Assembly (NCBI RefSeq): GCF_036226505.1 | Contig: NZ_CP108484.1 | Span: forward strand, 2,356,001-2,420,000 | DNA length: 64,000 bases | Direction of reading: 5' to 3' | DNA from: Kitasatospora sp. NBC_01246 | Lineage (GTDB): Bacteria > Actinomycetota > Actinomycetes > Streptomycetales > Streptomycetaceae | Part shown: piece by piece, positions 16,343 through 22,444 of the stretch | Position numbering within the stretch: the stretch's first letter is position 1 | Layout: every line of letters begins with the position of its first letter | Position numbers and translations under genes: made by a program | The notes under the pieces: model-generated | The model's database searches: none | The model's input: only the letters and a program-made list of their open reading frames with translations | Told to the model about the DNA's origin: nothing

Positions 16343-17281
16343 GTGCAGCGATACGACTGGCTGAAGACGATTCAGCGGATGGACCCGGAGACCGAGTTCA
16401 CCGAGATCTACCGGATCAGCAGCTGGTACGAGTTCCCGTGGGACACCACCCAGTCGCTCAGCTTCGCGCTCTACCGCACCTACGCCGTCCCGAGCATCGG
16501 CCGACTGCTCGCGCGGACCGGCGAGTTCACCCGCCGCGCGCAGAAGCGCTACGACGACACCGTGCTGATCCTGGAGGCCGTGGTCGAGCACGGCTTCGCC
16601 TCGGAGCAGGGCCGGGAGGCGATCCGGCGGATGAACCGGATGCACCACCGGTACGACATCTCCAACGAGGACTTCCTGTACGTGCTCGCCACCTTCGTCG
16701 TGGTGCCCAAGCGCTGGCTGGACGACTACGGCTGGCGCCCGTACTCCGAGCACGAGGTGCGGGCCACCACCAACTACTACCGCGAACTGGGCCGCCACAT
16801 GGGCCTGAGCGACATCCCGGAGACGTACGACGCGTTCGAGCGGCTGCTGGACGGCTACGAGCGCGCCCACTTCGGCCACGACCGGGGCGGCCGGGAGGTC
16901 TCCGACGCCACCCTCGGCCTGATGGCCTCCTGGTACCCGGCCCCGCTGCGGCCCTCGATGCGGGTGTCCTCGATCTGCCTGCTCGACGATCCGCTGCGCG
17001 AGGCCTTCGGGTACTCCCGGCCCCCGGCCGTGCTCCGGTACGCCGTCCGCTCCGGCATGCGGCTGCGCGGGCGGCTCGTCCGCCTCCTGCCGCCGCGCCG
17101 CTCCCCGCGCCTGGCCCGCGACGGCCGGCAGGTGCGCAGTTACCCGGGCGGGTACCGGATCGCCGAGCTCGGCACCTTCGGGGACGGCGCCTTCGGGGAC
17201 GGCGCCGCGCCCCGGGGCGGCTGCCCCTTCCCGCCCGCCGCGACCGGGCCGGCCGGGGGCACGGACCCGGCCGGGGGCTGA
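16343..17281 (+). CDS. MpaB-like oxygenase family protein (DUF2236)
   Basis: 312 residues from GTG 16343. The family includes fungal MpaB and latex-clearing-protein rubber oxygenase domains, helical folds that bind heme b through a histidine. Family-type features: SFALYRTYAVPSIGRLL, TGEFTRRAQKRYDDT, MHHRYDISNEDFLYVLATFVV (candidate heme-region His residues), and DYGWRPYSEHEVRATTNYYRELGR. The last 40 residues are a Gly/Pro-rich tail containing a duplicated FGDGA, likely disordered. The substrate is unknown. Expression appears leaderless. Confidence 0.88.
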   Translation: MQRYDWLKTIQRMDPETEFTEIYRISSWYEFPWDTTQSLSFALYRTYAVPSIGRLLARTGEFTRRAQKRYDDTVLILEAVVEHGFASEQGREAIRRMNRMHHRYDISNEDFLYVLATFVVVPKRWLDDYGWRPYSEHEVRATTNYYRELGRHMGLSDIPETYDAFERLLDGYERAHFGHDRGGREVSDATLGLMASWYPAPLRPSMRVSSICLLDDPLREAFGYSRPPAVLRYAVRSGMRLRGRLVRLLPPRRSPRLARDGRQVRSYPGGYRIAELGTFGDGAFGDGAAPRGGCPFPPAATGPAGGTDPAGG

Positions 17282-17318
17282 CCGCCCGCCGCACCCGCTC
17301 CGCCCCGGACCGGCGCCC

Positions 17319-17771
17319 TCACTCGGGGACGACGAGGGTGTTCTGGCAGGCCGTCAGGAGCCAGCGCCCGTCCTCCTTGGCCATCACGTACAGCGGGCTG
17401 CCCTCCTCGCCGACCTGTTCGCCGGCGAGGGTGAGGTAGCGCTGGCGGACCTTGACCGCGGCCACGTCGGGGCGGACGAAGAGGACGTGCACCACCTCGT
17501 ACTCGGCGGTGTTCCCGGAGCCGAGGAAGGCGCCCGGGAGCACCGTGCGGGTGAACGCGGCGATCTCGTCCCGCCCGGTGAGGCGCTTGCCGTGGCCGGT
17601 GGTCCAGATCGCGTCCTCGCGGAAGAGACTGACGAACTCCTCCACGAGTTCGTTGACCTGGGCGTACTGGAGGGCGGCGACGACCCGCCCGACGGCCTCG
17701 GTCTCAACGGCGATGTCGGCCTCGGCGCCGATCCGGGCATCGGCCTCGACGGCCGTGGTGTTCGTGTTCAT
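17319..17771 (-). CDS. SgcJ/EcaC-like NTF2-fold protein
   Basis: 150 residues from ATG 17771; a further in-frame ATG lies at 17780. The fold is the SnoaL/NTF2 cone: an opening helix (VGRVVAALQYAQVNELVEEF), SLFREDAIWTTGHGKRLTGRDEI, and strands VRQRYLTLAGEQ and GRWLLTACQNTLV. TIGR02246 members include SgcJ of enediyne clusters and EcaC. In S. coelicolor EcaC belongs to the SoxR regulon. Here a SoxR/MerR-type dyad lies immediately upstream, with a -35 TTGACC and a candidate -10 AATCAT at 19-bp spacing. That puts the transcription start near the ATG at 17771, which is why this start is preferred. Confidence 0.85.
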   Translation of the reverse strand: MNTNTTAVEADARIGAEADIAVETEAVGRVVAALQYAQVNELVEEFVSLFREDAIWTTGHGKRLTGRDEIAAFTRTVLPGAFLGSGNTAEYEVVHVLFVRPDVAAVKVRQRYLTLAGEQVGEEGSPLYVMAKEDGRWLLTACQNTLVVPE

Positions 17772-17783
17772 GATGACCATGAT

Positions 17784-17811
17784 TGACCTTCAAGCCGACT
17801 TGAGGTCAAGC
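17784..17811 (-). promoter_or_regulatory. SoxR/MerR-type operator and promoter upstream of the SgcJ/EcaC-like gene
   Basis: On the minus strand, CCTCAAGTCGGCTTGAAG compares with the SoxR consensus CCTCAAGTTAACTTGAGG: 14 of 18 positions match and both half-sites keep the 4-bp spacer. It is embedded in a 19-bp spacer between TTGACC and AATCAT, the elongated spacing typical of MerR-family promoters. The outer bases TTGACC and GGTCAA extend the dyad. Confidence 0.6.
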
Positions 17812-17991
17812 CTTTTGGGCCGCAGGCTCCACCCCGGCCCTGACCTGCCCGGCGCTCGCGCCGTAGGCGGTGACGGCGGTCAGGGGCAGTGCGACGTGGC
17901 CGATGCCGGTGCCGAGCCGGGTGAGCGCGGTGGCGGTGAACAGGGCGCGGAAGCCGGGTGTCCGCCAGAGTGATCCGGCGCTCCTGGCCCG
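17806..17991 (-). pseudogene. N-terminal remnant of an MFS transporter gene
   Basis: The minus-strand frame ending at 17806 reads SLWRTPGFRALFTATALTRL, then GTGIGHVALPLTAVTAYGAS, the first membrane helix and following loop of an actinobacterial major facilitator. It then runs into a stop after about 10 unrelated residues. It has no start codon of its own: upstream the frame enters the GC-rich 9-bp repeat array. The fragment overlaps the 3' end of the EamA gene in another frame. It is best read as what remained of a neighbouring MFS gene after a deletion. Confidence 0.65.
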
Positions 17992-18980
17992 TTCGTCCGG
18001 TCGGCGGGCACGGCGGGCACGGCGGGCACGGCGGGCACGGCGGGCACGGCGGGCAGAGCGGGCACGGGGGTCGCCCGGGCGTCCGGGGCGGCCGTGACCG
18101 CCCGTTCCCGGGTCGGCCGCGGACGGGTCAGGAGGACCCCGGCCAGCACCACGGCCATTCCCGTGACACCCCTCGGGCTCAACGGCTCGTCGAGCACGAG
18201 CGCGCCGAGCCCGGTGGAGACGACGGGCAGCAGGTAGCCGACGGTGGCTGCCGCGGTGGCGCCCTCGGTGGCGATGAGCCGGTAGTTGAGGTGGAAGGTG
18301 AGCCCGGTGGAGAGCACCCCGAGCACGGTCACCGCCGCGAGCGCCCGGACGTTGAACCCGTCGGTGGCACCGGCGGCGGCCGGCAGCGCCAGCGAGCCGA
18401 GCCCGGCCGCCACGGTGAGCTGGGCGGCGGAGAGGGCGAGCGGGGCGGTACCGGTGCCGGTGAGCACGCGGCCCATGTAGGTGAACGCCACCGCGTAGCT
18501 CGCGGCCGCGCCCAGCAGGGCGAGCACGCCCCAGCCGGGGGCGCCGCCGTGCTGGTGCGCCGGCCCCGCGTCGCCCTGCCACGGCGAGAAGATCACCAGC
18601 ACCCCCGCGAAGCCGAGCAGCAGACCGCCGAGGCGCCTCGGGTGCCACCCGCGTTCCGTCCCGAGCGCCAGGCCGATCAGCAGCGACCAGAGCGGGGTCG
18701 TCGCGTTGAGCACCCCGGCGGGCCCCGAGCCGACGGTCCGCATGCCCAGGGCGGCCAGGAAGAAGGGCAGCACGTTGCAGAACAGGGCGGCCACGGCGAG
18801 CCGGAGCCAGACCGCGGCGCCGCGCGGCAGCCGCTGCCGGGCGGAACGGGCGAGGAGCAGCAGCACCGCGGCCCCGAGGGCGGAGCGCAGCACGGTGATC
18901 TGCAGCGGGGTCAGCCCGTTCCGGAGCGCGAGTTCGGTCCACAGGAAGCCCGATCCCCAGAGCAGGGCGAGCACGGCCAT
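17880..18980 (-). CDS. EamA/RhaT-type DMT family exporter with an aberrant C-terminal tail
   Basis: 366 residues from ATG 18980; GTG 18989 is an equally good start with AAAGGCAGG upstream. Ten hydrophobic helices in two EamA halves: first half MAVLALLWGSGFLWTELALR to GVLVIFSP, second half WGVLALLGAAASYAVAFTYM to GVTGMAVVLAGVLLTRPRP. The probable substrate is an amino acid or metabolite exported across the membrane. Normal length is about 300 residues. The last 70 residues here are an Ala-Val-Pro repeat tail followed by sequence read out of frame through the MFS remnant, so the original 3' end has been replaced. The exporter is divergent from a LysR gene, its likely regulator. Confidence 0.85.
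   Translation of the reverse strand: MAVLALLWGSGFLWTELALRNGLTPLQITVLRSALGAAVLLLLARSARQRLPRGAAVWLRLAVAALFCNVLPFFLAALGMRTVGSGPAGVLNATTPLWSLLIGLALGTERGWHPRRLGGLLLGFAGVLVIFSPWQGDAGPAHQHGGAPGWGVLALLGAAASYAVAFTYMGRVLTGTGTAPLALSAAQLTVAAGLGSLALPAAAGATDGFNVRALAAVTVLGVLSTGLTFHLNYRLIATEGATAAATVGYLLPVVSTGLGALVLDEPLSPRGVTGMAVVLAGVLLTRPRPTRERAVTAAPDARATPVPALPAVPAVPAVPAVPAVPADRTNGPGAPDHSGGHPASAPCSPPPRSPGSAPASATSHCP
18002..18055. repeat. Six perfect 9-bp tandem repeats coding an Ala-Val-Pro tail
   Basis: CGGCGGGCA occurs six times without change at 18002-18055. On the minus strand it encodes repeated Ala-Val-Pro in the C-terminal tail of the EamA-type exporter, and is followed by a degenerate copy. The array lies exactly between the exporter core and the MFS remnant. 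Confidence 0.9.
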
Positions 18981-19030
18981 CCGCAGCACGGGACACCTGC
19001 CTTTCGTCGGTCGGCCTCCCGACCGGGAGG

Positions 19031-19115
19031 CCGGGAGCGCCGAAGCGCCGGGAGCGCCGAAGCGCCGGGAGCGCCGGGAGCGCCGGAAGCGCCGGGAGCG
19101 CCGGGAGCGCCGGAA
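19031..19115. repeat. 8-9 bp degenerate tandem array upstream of the EamA gene
   Basis: About ten units of the type CCGGGAGCG, CCGAAGCG or CCGGAAGCG fill the EamA-LysR divergent region just outside the EamA start. The units are purine-rich on the plus strand. With the array at 18002-18055, this gene is bounded by microsatellites at both ends. Confidence 0.85.
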
Positions 19116-19182
19116 GGAACGCTGCCCGCCCGGACCCGACAGGACAAGTGAAAAGTTCTTCAGCACGTTTAAGCTGGACTAC

Positions 19183-20082
19183 ATGCTCGATGTGCGACGT
19201 CTACAGGTGCTCCGCGCGGTGGTCACCGGCGGCTCGGTGAGCGCGGCCGCCACCGCGCTCGGCTACACGCCGTCCGCCGTCAGCCAGCAGGTGGCGGCGC
19301 TGGAGAAGCAGACCGGGACGGCGCTGCTCGAACGCGCCGGGCGCGGCGTGCGGCCGACCGCCGCCGGGCGGCTGCTCGCCGAGCACGCCGCCGTCATCGA
19401 ACGGCAGGTGGCCGAGGCCGGCACGGCGCTCGCCGATCTGCTGGCCGGGCGCAGCGGCTCCCTGACGGTCCGCTACTTCGCCACGGCGGGAGCCGCCCTG
19501 GTGGCGCCCGCCGTCGCGGCCTTCCGCCGCGAGCACCCGGGGGTGCGGCTCGACCTGGGGATGACCGACCCCGAGGACCCGCTGGAGGACGTCCTCCGGG
19601 GGCGGGCGGATGTGGCGGTGGTGGTCCGGCCGCACGGGGGCGAGCACCCCGGGCTGCGCCTCGTCCCCCTGCTCGACGACCCGTACCGCGCCGTCCTGCC
19701 GAGGGGCCACCGGCTCGGTGCGAGGCGCGTCCTCGACCTGGCCGACCTGGCCGGTGAGCCCTGGGTCGGCAGCGAGCGGACCGGCCCCTGTCTCGACACC
19801 GTCCTGGACGCCTGCGCCGAGGCCGGGTTCCGCCCCGGCTTCGTGGTGGACAGCGAGGACTACCCGACCGCCCAGGGCTTCGTCGCGGCCGGGCTCGGGG
19901 TCGCCCTGGTCCCGCTCCTGGGCCTCGCCCGGCGCCACCCCGGTGTGACCGTCCGCAGGCTCCGCGCCCCGGAGCCGGTCCGCGCCGTGCACGCCGCCGT
20001 CCGCACCACCGCCTGGGGGCAGCCCGCCCTCGCCCAGCTGCTCGCCTCCCTCCGGGAGGCGGCCCGGGCGGCACGGGTCTGA
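19183..20082 (+). CDS. LysR family transcriptional regulator
   Basis: 299 residues from ATG 19183; a longer open frame upstream passes through the tandem repeat array and is rejected. N-terminal winged HTH: MLDVRRLQVLRAVVTGGSV, AAATALGYTPSAVSQQVAAL, followed by EKQTGTALLERAGRGVRPT. The C-terminal periplasmic-binding-like effector domain starts SGSLTVRYFATAGAALVAPA. The divergent EamA exporter gene is the likely target. The intergenic DNA next to the start is AT-richer (AAAAGTTCTTCAGCACGTTT), where a T-N11-A LysR site would be expected. Confidence 0.93.
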   Translation: MLDVRRLQVLRAVVTGGSVSAAATALGYTPSAVSQQVAALEKQTGTALLERAGRGVRPTAAGRLLAEHAAVIERQVAEAGTALADLLAGRSGSLTVRYFATAGAALVAPAVAAFRREHPGVRLDLGMTDPEDPLEDVLRGRADVAVVVRPHGGEHPGLRLVPLLDDPYRAVLPRGHRLGARRVLDLADLAGEPWVGSERTGPCLDTVLDACAEAGFRPGFVVDSEDYPTAQGFVAAGLGVALVPLLGLARRHPGVTVRRLRAPEPVRAVHAAVRTTAWGQPALAQLLASLREAARAARV

Positions 20083-20168
20083 CCGGTGGCACGAGCGCCG
20101 GGACAGTCTTGTCAGGGCCACGCCATCAACTCGGTGCAGGGGTCTCCCCCGGCGGTGCGACCGTCATT

Positions 20169-20174
20169 TAGGCT
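20169..20174 (+). promoter_or_regulatory. -10 element (TAGGCT) for the leader peptide transcript
   Basis: TAGGCT ends 6 nt before the GTG of the leader peptide at 20181, so the leader is probably translated from the very 5' end of the mRNA. Confidence 0.55.
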
Positions 20175-20180
20175 GGTGAG

Positions 20181-20255
20181 GTGCTCATACTCGTTCGCCG
20201 TCGCCACGTGGACCTGCTCCGCGTGACGAGCATGTCCTGTCGACGCTCCAGCTGA
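20181..20255 (+). CDS. Cis-regulatory leader peptide, RRHVDLLRV...SCRR type (24 aa)
   Basis: A 24-residue frame from GTG 20181 to TGA 20253-20255 ends in RRRHVDLLRVTSMSCRRSS. It matches the streptomycete leader peptides with pattern R-H-V-D-L-x-R-V-x-S-x-x-C-R, annotated in many genomes upstream of sulfur-assimilation operons and thought to sense cysteine supply by ribosome stalling at the Cys/Arg end. A CGCGGCC/GGCCGCG hairpin begins 24 nt after the stop and a second hairpin follows before the dioxygenase gene at 20393. No other gene intervenes, so the leader probably controls that dioxygenase by attenuation. Confidence 0.75.
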   Translation: MLILVRRRHVDLLRVTSMSCRRSS

Positions 20256-20278
20256 ACCTCGCGCCTCCCACCCTCATG

Positions 20279-20368
20279 CGCGGCCCCAGGCGGCCGCGTC
20301 CCCCCTCCTGACCCCCGGAGCACCCGCCGCACCAGGCGCGGCCCCGGCATCCCCGGTCGATCACCGGG
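20279..20368 (+). promoter_or_regulatory. Candidate attenuator hairpins between leader peptide and dioxygenase gene
   Basis: Stem one: CGCGGCC at 20279-20285 with GGCCGCG at 20292-20298, then a C/T-rich run. Stem two: CCCGGT at 20352-20357 with ACCGGG at 20363-20368 and a 5-nt loop. GCGCGGCCCC occurs at 20278-20287 and again near 20337-20346, so alternative pairing with GGCCGCG is possible, as needed for an attenuation switch. Confidence 0.45.
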
Positions 20369-20392
20369 ACAGGCCAGGACGAGACCCAGCGG

Positions 20393-21451
20393 ATGTCACC
20401 CATGACGCAGCAGCACTCCTCCAGCACCCCCTCCGCCGCCCCCGCGGACGCCCTCCCGGTAATCGACCTCTCGCTCGCCGACGGCAGCGCCGACGACCGG
20501 CTCCGCCTGCACGACGACCTGCGGAAGGCGGCCACCGGCGTCGGCTTCTTCCAGCTCGTCGGCCACGGCGTCACCCCGGCCGAGACGGCCGCCCTGATCG
20601 ACGCGATGCGGGCGTTCTTCGCCCTGCCGGAGGCCGACCGGCTCGCCGTGAGCAACCTCAACTCCCCGCACTTCCGCGGTTACACCCGCACCGGGCACGA
20701 GCTCACCGGCGGCAGCCAGGACTGGCGGGACCAGCTGGACATCGGGGCCGAGCTGCCCCCGCACGTCCCGGAGCGGGGCGAGCCCCCGTACTGGTGGCTG
20801 GAGGGCCCGAACCAGTGGCCCGCCGCGCTCCCCGAGCTGCGGACCGCCGCGCTCGGCTGGATCGACCGCCTCGGCGCGGTCGCCCAGCGGCTGCTGCACG
20901 AACTCCTCGCCTCGATCGGCGCCGCTCCCGACTTCTACGACTACGCCTTCGCCGGCCACCCGCACCTGCGGCTGAAGCTGGTCCGCTACCCCGGCACCGC
21001 GCCCGACGGCGCCGGCCAGGGCGTCGGCGCGCACAAGGACTACGGATTCATCACCCTCCTGCTCCAGGACACCGTCGGCGGCCTCCAGGTCGAGCGCGCG
21101 GACGGCAGCTTCCTGGAGGTGCCGCCGATGGAGGGCGCCTTCGTGGTCAACCTGGGCGAGCTGCTGGAGGTCGCCACCGACGGCTACCTCAAGGCCACCA
21201 ACCACCGCGTGGTCAGCCCGGCCGGCGCCCGCGAGCGCTTCTCCATCCCGTTCTTCTACAACCCGCGCCTCGACGCCCACATCGAGCCGCTCGACTTCCC
21301 CCTCGCGCACCACGCCCCGGGCGCCACCCAGGACCCGGGCAACCCGCTCTTCGCCGAGTTCGGCCTCAACGAGTGGAAGGGCTACACCCGCGCCCACCCC
21401 GAGGTCACCCGCCGCCACCACCCCGACCTCGCCGACGCCGGCTCGCGCTGA
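20393..21451 (+). CDS. Isopenicillin N synthase family 2OG/Fe(II) dioxygenase
   Basis: 352 residues from ATG 20393 or 349 from ATG 20402. The N-terminal DIOX_N part has ALPVIDLSLADG and GVGFFQLVGHGVTP. The Fe(II) ligands are His in GVGAHKDYGFITLLLQD with its Asp two residues on (HxD), and the distal His in KATNHRVVSP. The 2-oxoglutarate-binding Arg-x-Ser is RERFSIPFFYNP. The family covers desaturases, hydroxylases and ring-forming enzymes, so the substrate is open. It lies behind a leader peptide of a type linked to cysteine supply, which hints at a sulfur-related substrate or at induction under sulfur limitation; that is inference. A decayed copy of its 3' end follows. Confidence 0.92.
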   Translation: MSPMTQQHSSSTPSAAPADALPVIDLSLADGSADDRLRLHDDLRKAATGVGFFQLVGHGVTPAETAALIDAMRAFFALPEADRLAVSNLNSPHFRGYTRTGHELTGGSQDWRDQLDIGAELPPHVPERGEPPYWWLEGPNQWPAALPELRTAALGWIDRLGAVAQRLLHELLASIGAAPDFYDYAFAGHPHLRLKLVRYPGTAPDGAGQGVGAHKDYGFITLLLQDTVGGLQVERADGSFLEVPPMEGAFVVNLGELLEVATDGYLKATNHRVVSPAGARERFSIPFFYNPRLDAHIEPLDFPLAHHAPGATQDPGNPLFAEFGLNEWKGYTRAHPEVTRRHHPDLADAGSR

Positions 21452-21477
21452 CCCCCGGCGGGTTCGGCCGCGACGAG

Positions 21478-21532
21478 GGGTAGGGCTACGCCCGCGCCCA
21501 CCACCCCGGTCTCGCCGATCCCTCGGCCGCAC
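21478..21532 (+). pseudogene. Decayed duplicate of the dioxygenase 3' end
   Basis: Right after the dioxygenase gene, 21484-21530 codes GYARAHHPGLADPSAA. This parallels the real C-terminus GYTRAHPEVTRRHHPDLADA with a short deletion. The DNA match includes GGCTAC-CCCGCGCCCACC and CACCCCGG-CTCGCCGA blocks. It looks like the residue of a tandem duplication. Confidence 0.55.
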
Positions 21533-21634
21533 CGGCGGACACCGCCCCCGGGCCCCGCTCCCGCGCCGACGGCGCCGGGCGGGGCCCTGGGCGTGCCGGG
21601 CACCGCCGGTGGACCGGGTCGCCCGGCACTGTCA

Positions 21635-21656
21635 CACTGCTGCTGTCACAGCAGTG
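21635..21656 (+). promoter_or_regulatory. Inverted repeat operator upstream of the MerR gene
   Basis: CACTGCTG-CTGTCA-CAGCAGTG is a perfect 8-bp dyad with a 6-bp centre, 24 bp upstream of the MerR start. TGTCACA is also repeated directly across it. It is a plausible autoregulatory site for the MerR-type protein. Confidence 0.55.
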
Positions 21657-21680
21657 GTGCAACAGAGGCGGAGGTGGCGG

Positions 21681-22433
21681 ATGGGGGCGCGGGAGGGTGT
21701 CGAGATCCGGCTGACGGTGGACGAGCTGGCGGCGCGGGCGGGAGTGACCGTGCGCACGGTGCGGTTCTATGGGACGAAGGGGCTGCTGCCGCCGCCGGAG
21801 CTGGGACCGCGCCGGGTCGGCTGGTACGGGGCGGAGCACCTGGACCGGCTCGGGCTGATCGAGGAGCTGCAGCGGCAGGGCCTGACGCTGGCGGCGATCG
21901 AGCGCTACCTGGCCTGGCTGCCGCAGGACAGCACACCGCTGGACCTGGCCATCCACCGGGCGCTGGTGGCGTCCTGGACGCCGGAGACGGCGGAGGAGCT
22001 GAGCCGCGGGCAGTTGGAGCGGCGGGCCGGGCGGGCACTCTCGCCCGCGCAGCTGGAACGGCTGGCGGCGATGGGCGCGCTGGAGCGGACGCCCGACCCG
22101 GAGGTGTTCCGGGTGGACCCGGGGCTGCTGCCGCTCGGGGTGCGGATCCTGGACGTGCCGATCCCGCTGGAGACCCTGCTGGCCGCGCGCGCGGTGGTGC
22201 TGGAGCACAGCCGGGCGACGGCGCACGAGTTGCAGCGGCTGTTCCGCGAGACGGTCTGGAAGCCGTACCGGGAGAGCGAGCCCGCGCCGGCCGAGCTGGA
22301 GCGGATGAAGGAACTCACCGACCACATCCAGCCGATGGTGGCGCAGGCCCTGGTGACCGCGTTCCAGCGGTCGCTGCGGGAGGAGCTGGGCGAGGCGGCG
22401 CGCTCCGTGGAGGACGCCGCCCCGCCCGGCTGA
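21681..22433 (+). CDS. MerR family transcriptional regulator
   Basis: 250 residues from ATG 21681, with GGAGGTGG 5 nt upstream. The frame is open to 21609 but that would include the operator. N-terminal MerR winged helix: LTVDELAARAGVTVRTVRFY, GTKGLLPPPELGPRRVGWYG, followed by a coiled helix to a long C-terminal helical domain rather than a short metal-binding tail. Such large MerR proteins usually sense organic ligands. It converges on the beta-oxidation genes, ending 11 bp from the stop of the FadB-type gene, so a role in fatty acid catabolism is likely but inferred. Confidence 0.9.
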   Translation: MGAREGVEIRLTVDELAARAGVTVRTVRFYGTKGLLPPPELGPRRVGWYGAEHLDRLGLIEELQRQGLTLAAIERYLAWLPQDSTPLDLAIHRALVASWTPETAEELSRGQLERRAGRALSPAQLERLAAMGALERTPDPEVFRVDPGLLPLGVRILDVPIPLETLLAARAVVLEHSRATAHELQRLFRETVWKPYRESEPAPAELERMKELTDHIQPMVAQALVTAFQRSLREELGEAARSVEDAAPPG

Positions 22434-22444
22434 CCGACCGGCCG

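Noticed and set aside
20100..20160. Possible additional small frame before the leader peptide
   Set aside because: No start/stop combination with coding bias; TAGGCT marks transcription start after it.
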